A DNA stretch of 64,000 bases from Actinoallomurus sp050942425. Lineage in GTDB: Bacteria > Actinomycetota > Actinomycetes > Streptosporangiales > Streptosporangiaceae. The translations under genes were made by a program, and so were the position numbers. The notes beneath the pieces are model-generated. The model saw nothing but the letters and a program-made list of their open reading frames with translations. It searched no databases and was not told where the DNA came from. Positions 17,362 through 25,224 of the stretch are shown piece after piece. The stretch's first letter is position 1. The number at the start of each line of letters is the position of its first letter. The stretch is from assembly GCF_050942425.1 (NCBI RefSeq), contig NZ_CP192063.1:11036001-11100000 (forward strand). Reading direction: 5' to 3'.

Positions 17362-17434
17362 GCCCGTCACGGCAAGACGAGCCCGCCGGGCTCCTTAACG
17401 TGACTGGCCGTTTGGTTGCTGCTCAAGCCCCGCG
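17362..17434 (-). repeat. Right 73-bp inverted repeat (Tn3-type end)
   Basis: Exact reverse complement of 14931-15003. The Tn3-type 38-bp end occupies 17394-17431 and reads outward to CCCC at 17431. Confidence 0.85.
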
Positions 17435-17819
17435 TCGGCCGCGCGACTCGCCGGAATGGGCATGTTGGACCGTTCGCCGGCCTGCATGTTGTCCGTCCAG
17501 ACCAACGGCACCTCCTCGCGGACGGAGTCCCCTGCCCCCGGTGGCCATGCTCGGGGCAAATGTGCCAGAGCCGTCCACCAGCATCGACACCCTGCGGGAG
17601 CGCTGCGAGTACCGCGTGGACCGGGATTAACGAATGTGACGCGGTATGGAGCAGTTACCCGGCGACCGGCCGCAAACTGTCAGTCGCGCGGCCTAGGGTT
17701 CCACCCAAGCGCTTCTCGCGCCCTTGTCGCATTCGGTCGGACCCGCGCGGATCGACCGGAAGCGGGAGGCCGGCCGATCCGTGGATCCCTTTCCTCCCGC
17801 GTTGCGGAGGTTGCCCCTG
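17435..17819. other. Gap without a convincing gene
   Basis: 385 bp right of the transposon end. Overlapping plus-strand frames have no ribosome site. The last bases hold GCGGAGG, the ribosome site of the 55-aa ORF. Confidence 0.35.
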
Positions 17820-17987
17820 ATGTGGAAACGCGTCTGGGAAAGGCTCCGCGGCGATGGTGACGCGAGTGAGCGTGACCGCGTTCCCGGCCGGTGGTGGTGG
17901 GTCCGCACCATCAGCAGCGCCCTGCTGCTGCTCTGGCGGTCCATCATCTTGGCGGTGACCTTGTGGTGGCACTCCCACCACGAGTGA
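17820..17987 (+). CDS. 55-aa Trp-rich single-span membrane peptide
   Basis: ATG preceded by GCGGAGG 9 bases upstream. The product starts MWKRVWERLRGDGDASERDR, continues VPGRWWWVRT and closes with a membrane helix ISSALLLLWRSIILAVTLWW and HSHHE. A strong hairpin follows at 18009-18036. It is a credible small membrane protein of unknown role; basic-then-hydrophobic layout with a His tail is reminiscent of small toxic or regulatory peptides, but that is speculation. Confidence 0.5.
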   Translation: MWKRVWERLRGDGDASERDRVPGRWWWVRTISSALLLLWRSIILAVTLWWHSHHE

Positions 17988-18008
17988 CCCGCTAGCAGGC
18001 AAACGGAA

Positions 18009-18036
18009 GGGGCCTGGGCTGATCACCCAGACCCCC
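18009..18036 (+). terminator. Hairpin terminator after 55-aa ORF
   Basis: GGGGCCTGGG and CCCAGACCCC pair across CTGATCA with one internal mismatch, 21 bases after the stop. There is no U-run, as is common in actinomycetes. A second weaker hairpin lies at about 18045-18092. Confidence 0.55.
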
Positions 18037-18198
18037 CGCGGAGCGGTCCCGGCCCTCGGAAGACTGTCCAGGTCAGAGGGTCGGGGCCTTCATTCGCTAC
18101 AGCATCAGCGGCCCAGTTCTGCTAAGGACTGTGCACGTACCAAGCACCATACCGGGGGGCCACGACATTAAGTCTGGGTACATCGACAACAAGCGGCG

Positions 18199-18261
18199 AT
18201 GACGTACTTCCGGGAACTGGCGGACGTCGACATGCTCACCGCCGGGCCACCTTGTCAGCGA
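18199..18261 (+). pseudogene. Fragment of a C5 DNA methyltransferase (motif IV)
   Basis: The frame reads MTYFRELADVDMLTAGPPCQ, which matches the stretch around the catalytic PCQ motif of cytosine-C5 methyltransferases, then loses similarity. Only about 21 codons remain. Confidence 0.4.
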
Positions 18262-18354
18262 AAGCCGACCGGGGTCCGACGGAGTCGGCTACTACCTCAA
18301 GACCGCCGACGAGATGCGGCCGCCCGGCGCGACGCAAGCAAGCATGCTTGCTCG

Positions 18355-18589
18355 TTAGAGCACGGCCGTCAGGTGCACAAGGGAGGCCGCGCCCACGGCC
18401 AGGATCCACAGCAGGGCGGCCGCCGTGAGGGTCGACCAGGCGAGCACAACGGCGGGGCCGGTCACGGCGAGCGCGGCCAGGCCGAGCAATCCGTCGCCGG
18501 CGCCGAGCCAGCGATCGATCCCGCCGGCCCGCAGCGCGGGCGCGGTCGGGATGCGAGCCCACGGGTCGAGCGGCGGGCCTCGACGTCAC
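18355..18589 (-). pseudogene. Remnant of a membrane protein
   Basis: A minus-strand frame without start codon reads LDPWARIPTAPALRAGGIDR then WLGAGDGLLGLAALAVTGPA and VVLAWSTLTAAALLWILAVG AASLVHL, ending at TAA (18355-18357). It has two hydrophobic segments and coding-like codon bias; a stop lies just upstream of the frame. Probably the C-terminal end of a decayed gene. Confidence 0.4.
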
Positions 18590-18708
18590 CCATCCGGCTA
18601 AGCATGCTGCAGCCGGTGACATCTTCATCGCAGCACCGGTCCTTACGGGGCTCGGCGGCCCGGGGATAGCCTCCCGGCGACATCCTCGCCCCCGCATCCG
18701 GAGGAAGC

Positions 18709-19377
18709 ATGGCTCACCGCCTGGTCCAGCGCGATCTCGTGGTCCTCGTCGCTCTCCTGCTCACCGCCGGCGCGGGATGCTCCAACAGCACCACGGGCAG
18801 TCCGTCCGCAGCTACCCATCCGGTGTCGGCCGCGCCGAAGCCGGCGGGTGGTGGTATCCCGATGGGGCCCGGCCCGCAGCACCCCTATACCGTGCAGACC
18901 CAGCCGTCGGCCGGCAGCTGCCGTTACCGCCACACCAGTGACGGCCAGCCGCTCCCGGACACCTCCTGTACGCCGGGGGCGCTCAACCCCGACGTCACCC
19001 AGGCGACCCTCACGACGACGATCTGCCGCCCCAACGGCTACACCCGCGGGATCCGCCCGCCGGCTGATGTCACCAGCGCGGAGAAGCGTGCGAACGCGGG
19101 CTCGTACGGCTTCACCGGCTCGCTGCACGACGCCGAGTACGACCACCTGATCAGCCTCGAGCTGGGCGGAGACCCCAACGACTCGCGCAACCTGTGGGTC
19201 GAGCCGCCTTCCCCCGGCCACACCCCCGGCAGCGGACCGAACAACCCCAAGGACACCGTCGAGAACGACCTACACAAAGCCATCTGCGCGGGCAAGGTCA
19301 CGCTGTCGGCCGCCCAGCAGGCGATCGCCGCCGACTGGACCACCGCCGAGTCCGGCCTCGGCCTTCCCCGATCCTGA
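18709..19377 (+). CDS. HNH-type nuclease lipoprotein
   Basis: 222 aa. The N-terminus LVVLVALLLTAGAGCSNSTT is a lipoprotein signal with the acylated Cys at GAGC, followed by a Ser/Thr/Pro-rich linker. The C-terminal half has EYDHLISLELGGDPNDSRNL then WVEPP and NPKDTVENDLH, the DH...N...H arrangement of HNH nucleases. It would face the cell exterior, anchored to the membrane. It is a different HNH subfamily from the two secreted ones at 7403-9074 and stands alone on its strand. Confidence 0.8.
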   Translation: MAHRLVQRDLVVLVALLLTAGAGCSNSTTGSPSAATHPVSAAPKPAGGGIPMGPGPQHPYTVQTQPSAGSCRYRHTSDGQPLPDTSCTPGALNPDVTQATLTTTICRPNGYTRGIRPPADVTSAEKRANAGSYGFTGSLHDAEYDHLISLELGGDPNDSRNLWVEPPSPGHTPGSGPNNPKDTVENDLHKAICAGKVTLSAAQQAIAADWTTAESGLGLPRS

Positions 19378-19585
19378 CGCGATCGGAGTGCGGCAACGCC
19401 GAACAGGCATCCGACGGTCCTTCCGGGCACGGCTTCGTCAACGGTCTTAGACCGCCCGTCCGAGTCCGGTATCAATCCGGGAAGTGGATAAGAGTTGCGC
19501 GGGAACGTCGTCCACTTGCGGACTCGATAAGTACGATGCGTAAGACGAGCCGCGCAAGTTGACTTGCGCGGCACGCCGAGACCGA

Positions 19586-19636
19586 CAGGGCCTCCTACCT
19601 GCACGAGTTGCGACGACCGGCTGGTAGGAGGCCCTG
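19586..19636 (-). terminator. Strong hairpin next to 27-aa ORF
   Basis: A perfect 14-bp stem, CAGGGCCTCCTACC with GGTAGGAGGCCCTG, and a 23-nt loop, 7 bases past the stop of the minus-strand 27-aa ORF. No U-run. Confidence 0.6.
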
Positions 19637-19642
19637 CGTCCG

Positions 19643-19726
19643 CTAGAGCATCCGGTTTAGGATCGCGACCACCTGCTCGATGATCCGCAGGATCCGCTCG
19701 CCGAGGCTCTTGTTGGACGTGGGCAT
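19643..19726 (-). CDS. 27-aa peptide with ribosome site and hairpin
   Basis: ATG preceded by GGAAAGGAAG at a good distance; product MPTSNKSLGERILRIIEQVV followed by AILNRML, an amphipathic helix. A 14-bp hairpin follows directly. The arrangement repeats that of the small ORFs at 13691-13822 and 17820-17987. Function unknown. Confidence 0.45.
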   Translation of the reverse strand: MPTSNKSLGERILRIIEQVVAILNRML

Positions 19727-20018
19727 CGCACGCACTTCCTTTCCGCTGCCGCGTTCCTCCAAAGTTCGCTCCGGAGGTGGCCGGGGATCCGGCCAGCTGG
19801 ACCGGACCTCGCGCCGCGCGGCAGGCGGACAGGACAGCGCCTCTGCCCGATCCCTGACGATAGAGCGCTCGACCGTCGGCTCGCCTGAGCACTCGGGAAA
19901 TTCGCCGGTTCTGGAACCCAGAGCGAGACGTGCGGCTCGTAGCTGACCTCCCGACGGTCGATCTTCGCCGAGACGGCCTGGGTATGGGCCGTTGGTCTGC
20001 GGCGGGTACGGGTCCTCC

Positions 20019-20612
20019 TCACTGCGCTGCGAAGTGCGCTGCCGCTTTCTTCTGGATCTGGGCGAGGCGCTTGGAGATCGGGCTGTGGTTCTTGTAGCCC
20101 AGGAGACCGGCGACCTCGGTCAGCTTGGTGACCCCGCTGTTCAGCAAGACGACGACCTGCCGCTCCTTCGGCTCCAGCAGGGCGAGGAAGTCGGCGTACA
20201 CCAGGCCATCGAGCACTTCGGTCTCCGGGCCTTGCACGGGGATGGTGTCGGTCAGTTCCACGAACCGGACCCTGACCTTGGAGCGCTTGCTGTACAGCTT
20301 GCGTTCGAAGTGCTCCCGCGCGTACGACCAGACCTCGGAGAAATCGTCCTCAACGCGGTGGGAGCGCACGGCATCGAGGATGCCCCGCAGTTGGCCGTCG
20401 GCGTCGGCGTGCTCGACGGTCGACTGCACCACGTCGGCGGCCTCGGCCTCTCCGCTCCACAGGTCGCCTCCCATGCGGGGGCTGGCGGCCACCGCGCCCT
20501 CCAAGAAGCCCCCGTCCTGCAACGGAACGGGACCCTCTTCGACGGTCGGATCGACGAGGGGAAGATCGCCGGGGATCGGGTGTGTGACCCCTCGCAGGTT
20601 CGATGAGGACAC
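20019..20612 (-). CDS. Sigma-region-4-like DNA-binding protein, start uncertain
   Basis: Up to 197 aa. The C-terminal part LALLEPKERQVVVLLNSGVT then KLTEVAGLLGYKNHSPISKR has the look of a sigma region 4 helix-turn-helix; the middle (YAREHFERKLYSKRSKVRVR) is helical and basic. The first available ATG lies inside the terminal, degenerate repeat of CRISPR array 1, giving MSSSNLRGVT, so a start further in (for example near 20474) may be the true one. It lies directly downstream of array 1 in the direction of array transcription. Role unknown; probably a regulator. Confidence 0.6.
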   Translation of the reverse strand: MSSSNLRGVTHPIPGDLPLVDPTVEEGPVPLQDGGFLEGAVAASPRMGGDLWSGEAEAADVVQSTVEHADADGQLRGILDAVRSHRVEDDFSEVWSYAREHFERKLYSKRSKVRVRFVELTDTIPVQGPETEVLDGLVYADFLALLEPKERQVVVLLNSGVTKLTEVAGLLGYKNHSPISKRLAQIQKKAAAHFAAQ

Positions 20613-22540
20613 GGACCGTCTCCGGTCGGCTGCCGGGCTCCATCGCGAAGTTGTGACCCCTCGCAGGGTCGATGAGGACCGCCATCGTCGGCTTCAAGGT
20701 CACTGGCGATGACGTGTTATGACCCCTCGCAGGGTCGATGAGGACTCGACCACCCGCGACGGCGAACACCGCACGTGCGGTTTTGACCCCTCGCAGGGTC
20801 GATGAGGACGCGACCAGCGACGAGCCGACCGAGACGCGCGGGACGTTGTGACCCCTCGCAGGGGTCGATGAGGACCTCGTCGCCACCGGCCCGAGCGGGT
20901 CCAGCATCACGATGTTGTGACCCCTCGCAGGGTCGATGAGGACAGCTGATGGGCCGCGCGATCCACCACGAGTCCGACCTGTTGTGACCCCTCGCAGGGT
21001 CAATGAGGACGCTCTCCCCGGGCGCGAGGTCCGTCGTGATCGCCGTAGTTGTGACCCCTCGCAGAGTCGATGAGGACCGGGGGACCGCGTGACGCAGCAG
21101 AACAACCGCCGGTTGTGACCCCTCGCAGGGTCAATGAGGACGCTCGCCGACCGCGACAAGCGCGTCCGGATCCTGTTGTGACCCCTCGCAGGGGCGATGA
21201 GGACCGGGCGCGGCGCGGTCTACCGGCTGTGCGTCCCGATGTTGTGACCCCTCGCAGGGTCGATGAGGACGGCGGCCTGGTCCTGGCCGGCGTCGTGGAG
21301 AACGTCATGTTGTGACCCCTCGCAGAGTCGATGAGGACGCCGAGCGCAAGCTCGCCGCCAAGATCCTGGAGGACATGTTGTGACCCCTCGCAGGGTCGAT
21401 GAGGACCGGTGCAGGAGGAGGTTCATGCCGCCACCGCCTCGTCGGGTTGTGACCCCTCGTAGGGGCGATGAGGACCACGAGGTAGAGGCCGCCTACCCCC
21501 TCGGCTATTTCAACGTTGTGACCCCTCGCAGGGTCGATGAGGACCTCTGGTTGGCCGAACTGATCATCGTGCGGGTCGTGGTGTTGTGACCCCTCGCAGG
21601 TCGATGAGGACCCATCGGGTCCAGCCGCCAGGCCGTGGTCCACTCCAGGTTGTGACCCCTCGCAGGGTCGATGAGGACCGAGACCCGAGACGCAACCGCC
21701 AGTCGACTACTCATGTTGTGACCCCTCGCAGGGTCGATGAGGACGAACCGCCGCGACGGACGCCGCCGCCTGGTCGTCGCGTTGTGACCCCTCGCAGGGT
21801 CGATGAGGACCCGCCTAGCACCACGTACGACCAGGAAGGACACCGCGGTTGTGACCCCTCGCAGGGTCGATGAGGACCCGAGACCTTCAAGGTCTACTAC
21901 CGCATGGTCTGCATGTTGTGACCCCTCGCAGGGTCGATGAGGACTCAGCGGGTCCGCGACACGAAACGTCAGTGGACGGGTTGTGACCCCTCGCAGGGTC
22001 GATGAGGACTCGGCGCCCAGCCGAGCGGCCCGCAACGTCTTCATGGCGTTGTGACCCCTCGCAGGGTCGATGAGGACTCGGTCCGCTCGGCTCGGCCGGC
22101 GCGAAAATGTCATTGTTGTGACCCCTCGCAGGGTCGATGAGGACTGTGCGCGTGGACCACGACCGGCCCCAATTCGACGCGTTGTGACCCCTCGCAGGGT
22201 CGATGAGGACCTGACCGCCTATCGGCGCGTGCTGGAGGACGCCGAGTTGTGACCCCTCGCAGGGTCGATGAGGACCGGCTACCTCGCCGAGGTCGGCCTG
22301 ACCGGCCTTTCCAGTTGTGACCCCACGCAGGGTCGATGAGGACATGCCACCGAACGACGGGCGTCGCCGGCGTCGGGTTGTGACCCCACGCAGGGTCGAT
22401 GAGGACTCGGTGGCGGCGAACGTGCCGTGCTCGAAGTACCGGTTGTTGTGACCCCACGCAGGGTCGATGAGGACGCGCGGGCCTGGGTCGTTCTGCGACG
22501 TCCACCAGCTGTTGTGACCCCACGCAGGGTCGATGAGGAC
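20578..22540 (-). CRISPR. CRISPR array 1, type I-B, about 30 repeats
   Basis: About 30 repeats of 30 nt, period 65-68 bp, read on the plus strand as GTTGTGACCCCTCGC plus AGGGTCGATGAGGAC. Transcription is on the minus strand: the homologous leader lies at the right end and the most degenerate units (20578, 20716, 20780) at the left. The four leader-proximal units (22314, 22377, 22445, 22511) share a CCCCACG variant. Single-base length changes occur at 20845 and 21583. Spacers are 34-38 nt. Confidence 0.97.
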
Positions 22541-22690
22541 TCAATGGTAAAACCGCAGGTCGTCCCACGTTATTTCGGGCTGGTGGTGCCGATATTTCAG
22601 CAGACCTTCGGTTGCGCACGCCAAGCCGGTGTGGCACTGAAATTCCAGGCTCTATGGAGATGTCAAGTATCAGGTTCTTCTGGGTTATGG
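22541..22690 (-). promoter_or_regulatory. Leader of array 1
   Basis: Read on the minus strand it aligns with the leaders of arrays 2 and 3 over about 120 bp. Shared blocks are TCCATAGAG, CACCGGC, AGGTCTGCTGAAATATC and GACCTGCGGTTTTACC next to the first repeat. This fixes polarity of array 1 and shows one adaptation machinery serves all three arrays. Confidence 0.85.
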
Positions 22691-22740
22691 GGAGGTTCGC
22701 GGCTGGTTGTTCTTTTCGTCGGTGTGGGACGGCGCCGGTG

Positions 22741-22834
22741 TGGTGCCCCCTCTGAGGGGCGATGACGGTCAGGCTTGAGATCTCCTCAAGGAGAAGACCG
22801 GTCTGTTGCTACCCCTTGGTCTAGGCCTTCGGCG
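22741..22834 (-). ncRNA. Candidate crRNA-like regulatory RNA (two degenerate repeats around a 34-nt spacer)
   Basis: On the minus strand a first degenerate repeat (22805-22834) ends AGGGGTAGCAAC, 11 of 12 identical to the 3' end of the I-B repeat (AGGGGTCGCAAC) and so gives a near-normal 8-nt crRNA handle. A 34-nt spacer-like segment follows (22771-22804). A second degenerate repeat (22741-22770) reads GACCGTCATCGCCCCT then CAGAGGGG, close to GTCCTCATCGCCCCTGCGAGGGG. The unit is detached from array 1 by its leader. The first 17 nt of the spacer match a site upstream of cas6. Layout and partial match are those of Cre-type RNAs; expression is not shown. Confidence 0.65.
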
Positions 22835-22914
22835 CGTAGATCGGGGTGGATGACGACGTCATCGTAGCGGCCTTCGATGGCAGACCTGCGGCGGCAGCTG
22901 TGGCGGGTTGATCG

Positions 22915-22931
22915 AGACCAGTTTTCTCCTT
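22915..22931 (+). promoter_or_regulatory. Putative target site of the crRNA-like RNA upstream of cas6
   Basis: AGACCAGTTTTCTCCTT here against AGACCGGTCTTCTCCTT at the start of the spacer-like segment: 15 of 17 identical, mismatches at positions 6 and 9, similarity lost after 17. Position 6 is flipped out in Cascade-bound crRNAs. The site lies about 130 bp before the cas6 start, where a promoter for the cas operon is expected. The 5' flank is TCG; the PAM of this system is unknown. Confidence 0.6.
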
Positions 22932-23059
22932 TTGGGAGACGCGGTCCTGGCTCTGTGGTTACGGTGCCGGACGTCGCTCAGTGCGTGGGAGTGACGGTGC
23001 CATGCGCCACTGACATTTCTGGTGGCCGGTGGATGGTCGTCGAAGGAGGGAGGGCCGGG

Positions 23060-23803
23060 GTGCGGATACGGGTGGCTGTGCATACGGAGGCGCGGGAGTT
23101 GGCCTGGGAGTCGGTGGTCCGTCCGGGGCGGGCGCTGGTGTATTCGCTGCTTGAGCACGTAGCTCCGGAGCTTGGGTCCGAGCTTCACTCACAAGGCTGG
23201 AAGCCCTACGGCATGGTTCCGTTCGGATATTCGGCGCCGGTGTTCGCCCAAAGCGGGCGGAGGCGGGGTGTCTATGCGGTGGGCGGCCGGGGGGTGTGGG
23301 AACTGGGGAGCCCGGTACCGCGGTTGGCCGAGGCTTTCGGGGCGGCGCTTTCTGGTATTCCGGTCTTGGCGTGGGGGGCCACGGCGTTCATCGTGGATGC
23401 GGTTCAGGTGGTGGAGCCGCCGTCGTTTTCCGCGGGTCGCGGGCGTTTTCGGACGAGTACACCGATTGTGTTGAAGGGTTCGGGCCGGGATGAGGCCGGG
23501 GTGCGGCATACCCGTCAGGCGTGGCTGCTTCCGGGCGAGCCGGAGTGGGATGTGGCTTTTGAGCACAATCTGCGCCGTAAGGCCGAGACCCTGGGCGTTG
23601 ATCAGGACGTCGCGTTGGAAAGGGTCACCTGGATCGGCCCGAAGCGTTCTTTCGCGGTCGCCGGGCGGACGGGTGCGGGAGGCCATAAACCGGGGGCGTG
23701 TGTTGAGGTGGAGATCAGCGGTGCTCCGGAGGTTCTGCAAGCTGTGTGGAGTTGGGGGCTGGGGCAGGCCAACAGCACCGGCTTTGGGTGGGTGATCGCA
23801 TGA
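23060..23803 (+). CDS. cas6: Cas6 crRNA-processing endoribonuclease
   Basis: 247 aa from the GTG at 23060, preceded by GGAGG; the frame is open to 22877 but that extension has no Cas6 character and covers the presumed promoter. The start VRIRVAVHTEARELAW and the C-terminal glycine-rich loop SWGLGQANSTGFGWV are typical of Cas6. It cuts the repeat hairpin of array transcripts and leaves the 8-nt 5' handle. First gene of the I-B operon; its stop overlaps the cas8 start by ATGA. The catalytic His cannot be assigned with certainty. Confidence 0.9.
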   Translation: MRIRVAVHTEARELAWESVVRPGRALVYSLLEHVAPELGSELHSQGWKPYGMVPFGYSAPVFAQSGRRRGVYAVGGRGVWELGSPVPRLAEAFGAALSGIPVLAWGATAFIVDAVQVVEPPSFSAGRGRFRTSTPIVLKGSGRDEAGVRHTRQAWLLPGEPEWDVAFEHNLRRKAETLGVDQDVALERVTWIGPKRSFAVAGRTGAGGHKPGACVEVEISGAPEVLQAVWSWGLGQANSTGFGWVIA

Positions 23804-25224
23804 CGGCCGCTTCGGTGAACGTTCTCGAGCAGTCTCGTCTGGTGTTGACCGCGCACCCGCTGCAGCGGATCGGCGCATATGCGACTGCGGCGTTGGCCGG
23901 TGATACCGGGCCCGAAGAGTTGGCGGCTGAGGATTTCGAGCGCGCGGTGCAGTTGATGACGCGTCAAGCGATCAACGCGGCGCTGGTGCGGGACAGCAAG
24001 GCCGCGCATGGGTTCTGGTTGAAGACGAGCTATTCGATCAACCCGAACTCTCCGATGAACCATCCCAGTAACGGCAAGAAGAGTGAGGAGAGCATCCGGG
24101 CGGCGATCGAGCAGTGGCGTAGCCTGCGGGATCCGCGGACCTGGCCGGGCGTCGACTGTGTGCTGTGCGGGCGGGTGGCGGTCGGGTTCTTCGGAAAGCT
24201 CGACGTTCCTTTGGCCGAGAGTGACGCCTACCGCAACAGCACGCCCCGTGGGCATGCGGGGCTGGCTTTGTGCCGGCCGTGTTTGGTGAGTTTCCACGCG
24301 CTTGCCTACGGCAGCCACCTGACCGGTGGTGCGTGCTATGCGCTGCACAGCTGGGATGGGCGTTTCATGCGCCGGACCGTGGAACGCCAGGTGGATCGCA
24401 ACAAGATGATCGCTGAGACCGGCAAGGTCAGCGACAGCTATGCGGCGGCCCGTGAGGTGGTGGCGTTCAGGGCGCTGCGAACCTACGGCGAGCGGCTGAC
24501 GGCCGGCGTGGAGTTGCTGGTCTTCAACAACAATAATCGCGGCCAGTCGCTGGAGATCCACGCGTTGGACCAGCCGCTGGCCGAATGGCTGCGGCGGACA
24601 CTCAGGCCTGCGAACAGGCCGGGGTTCAAGGTTTTGGTCCGGGCTCACGCCTCCGCGCGGCTGCCTGGAGTGGTGGCGCTGGCCAGGAACGCCTTCACCG
24701 AGCCGTCGCGGATTGTCGGTGCCACGGCAGCCCACCTGGGCCGGCTCGTCGCCGTTACCGATCGCGACCGTGAGCAGGTGGCCTCTGCGGTGGGCCTGCT
24801 CTATTCCTTCGTTACAGAGGTGATGCAGATGGACGCCAAGGACCTGGCCGAACTCCGGGCGACCGCGCGCAAGGTCGCCGGGCTGCTTTCGGTTGAGGAA
24901 TCCGGCGGCAAGTTGAACGCTCTTCGCGCGTGCATGCGGGACCCCCGGAAACTGCGGACCTGGCTGACCAGGCACGGGGTTCAGTGGGCGATCACTCCCC
25001 CGGACAAGGCCGATGGCCCGCTGGTCAGTGAGCGGGCTTTCGTCTTGTTGTTCGATCCAGCCCAGGACAATCCGGGCTGGTTCCACCGGGATGTGTTCTT
25101 GATCGGGGTGCTGGAGGAGCTGACACGGCTCGGCTGGCGGTCCAAGACCGCCGAGGAGGACCTGCAAGAGCTCGACGACATCACCGATAAGGAGTTCACC
25201 GACGACATGGAGGAAGAGCAGTGA
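23800..25224 (+). CDS. cas8b: Cas8b (Cst1-type) large subunit of type I-B Cascade
   Basis: 474 aa from the ATG overlapping the cas6 stop. A zinc-finger pattern CVLCG (C120, C123) with ALCRPC (C158, C161) is the mark of Cst1-type Cas8. Upstream is a helical N-terminal part with KTSYSINPNSPMNHPSN, conserved in the family; the C-terminus is very acidic. It recognises the PAM and recruits Cas3 within Cascade. Placement between cas6 and a DevR-type cas7 supports the I-B (Tneap-like) assignment. The next gene overlaps by 4 bases. Confidence 0.88.
   Translation: MTAASVNVLEQSRLVLTAHPLQRIGAYATAALAGDTGPEELAAEDFERAVQLMTRQAINAALVRDSKAAHGFWLKTSYSINPNSPMNHPSNGKKSEESIRAAIEQWRSLRDPRTWPGVDCVLCGRVAVGFFGKLDVPLAESDAYRNSTPRGHAGLALCRPCLVSFHALAYGSHLTGGACYALHSWDGRFMRRTVERQVDRNKMIAETGKVSDSYAAAREVVAFRALRTYGERLTAGVELLVFNNNNRGQSLEIHALDQPLAEWLRRTLRPANRPGFKVLVRAHASARLPGVVALARNAFTEPSRIVGATAAHLGRLVAVTDRDREQVASAVGLLYSFVTEVMQMDAKDLAELRATARKVAGLLSVEESGGKLNALRACMRDPRKLRTWLTRHGVQWAITPPDKADGPLVSERAFVLLFDPAQDNPGWFHRDVFLIGVLEELTRLGWRSKTAEEDLQELDDITDKEFTDDMEEEQ

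Larger units (their letters stand above)
14934..17431. mobile_element. Non-autonomous Tn3-family transposon, 2.5 kb
   Basis: Bounded by inverted 38-bp Tn3-type ends (GGGG...ACGTTAAG) within longer 73-bp identical arms. Inside are a broken N-terminal (DUF4158) fragment of a Tn3 transposase, a 485-aa passenger gene, a sigma-factor tail on the opposite strand and an 87-aa ORF. No complete TnpA, resolvase or res site is seen, so movement would need transposase in trans. The bases flanking the ends (GTCGC left, GCGTC right) are not a 5-bp target duplication, so the flanks have been rearranged or the ends recombined. Confidence 0.75.

Noticed and set aside
14934..17431. 5-bp target-site duplication of the Tn3-type element
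   Set aside because: Flanks GTCGC and GCGTC are not direct repeats.
20600..22540. Open frames through array 1 with repeating SSSTLRGVTT or VVTPRRVDED peptides
   Set aside because: They are translations of the CRISPR repeats, whose 65-68 bp period often keeps frames open; no ribosome sites.
22774..22790. CTTGAG-N5-CTCAAG palindrome as an HspR-type operator
   Set aside because: Spacing differs from HAIR and the palindrome lies inside the spacer-like segment of the crRNA-like unit.
22877..23059. Longer Cas6 start at 22877
   Set aside because: The extra N-terminus has no Cas6 character, lacks a ribosome site, and covers the target of the crRNA-like RNA; GTG at 23060 has GGAGG and the normal family start.
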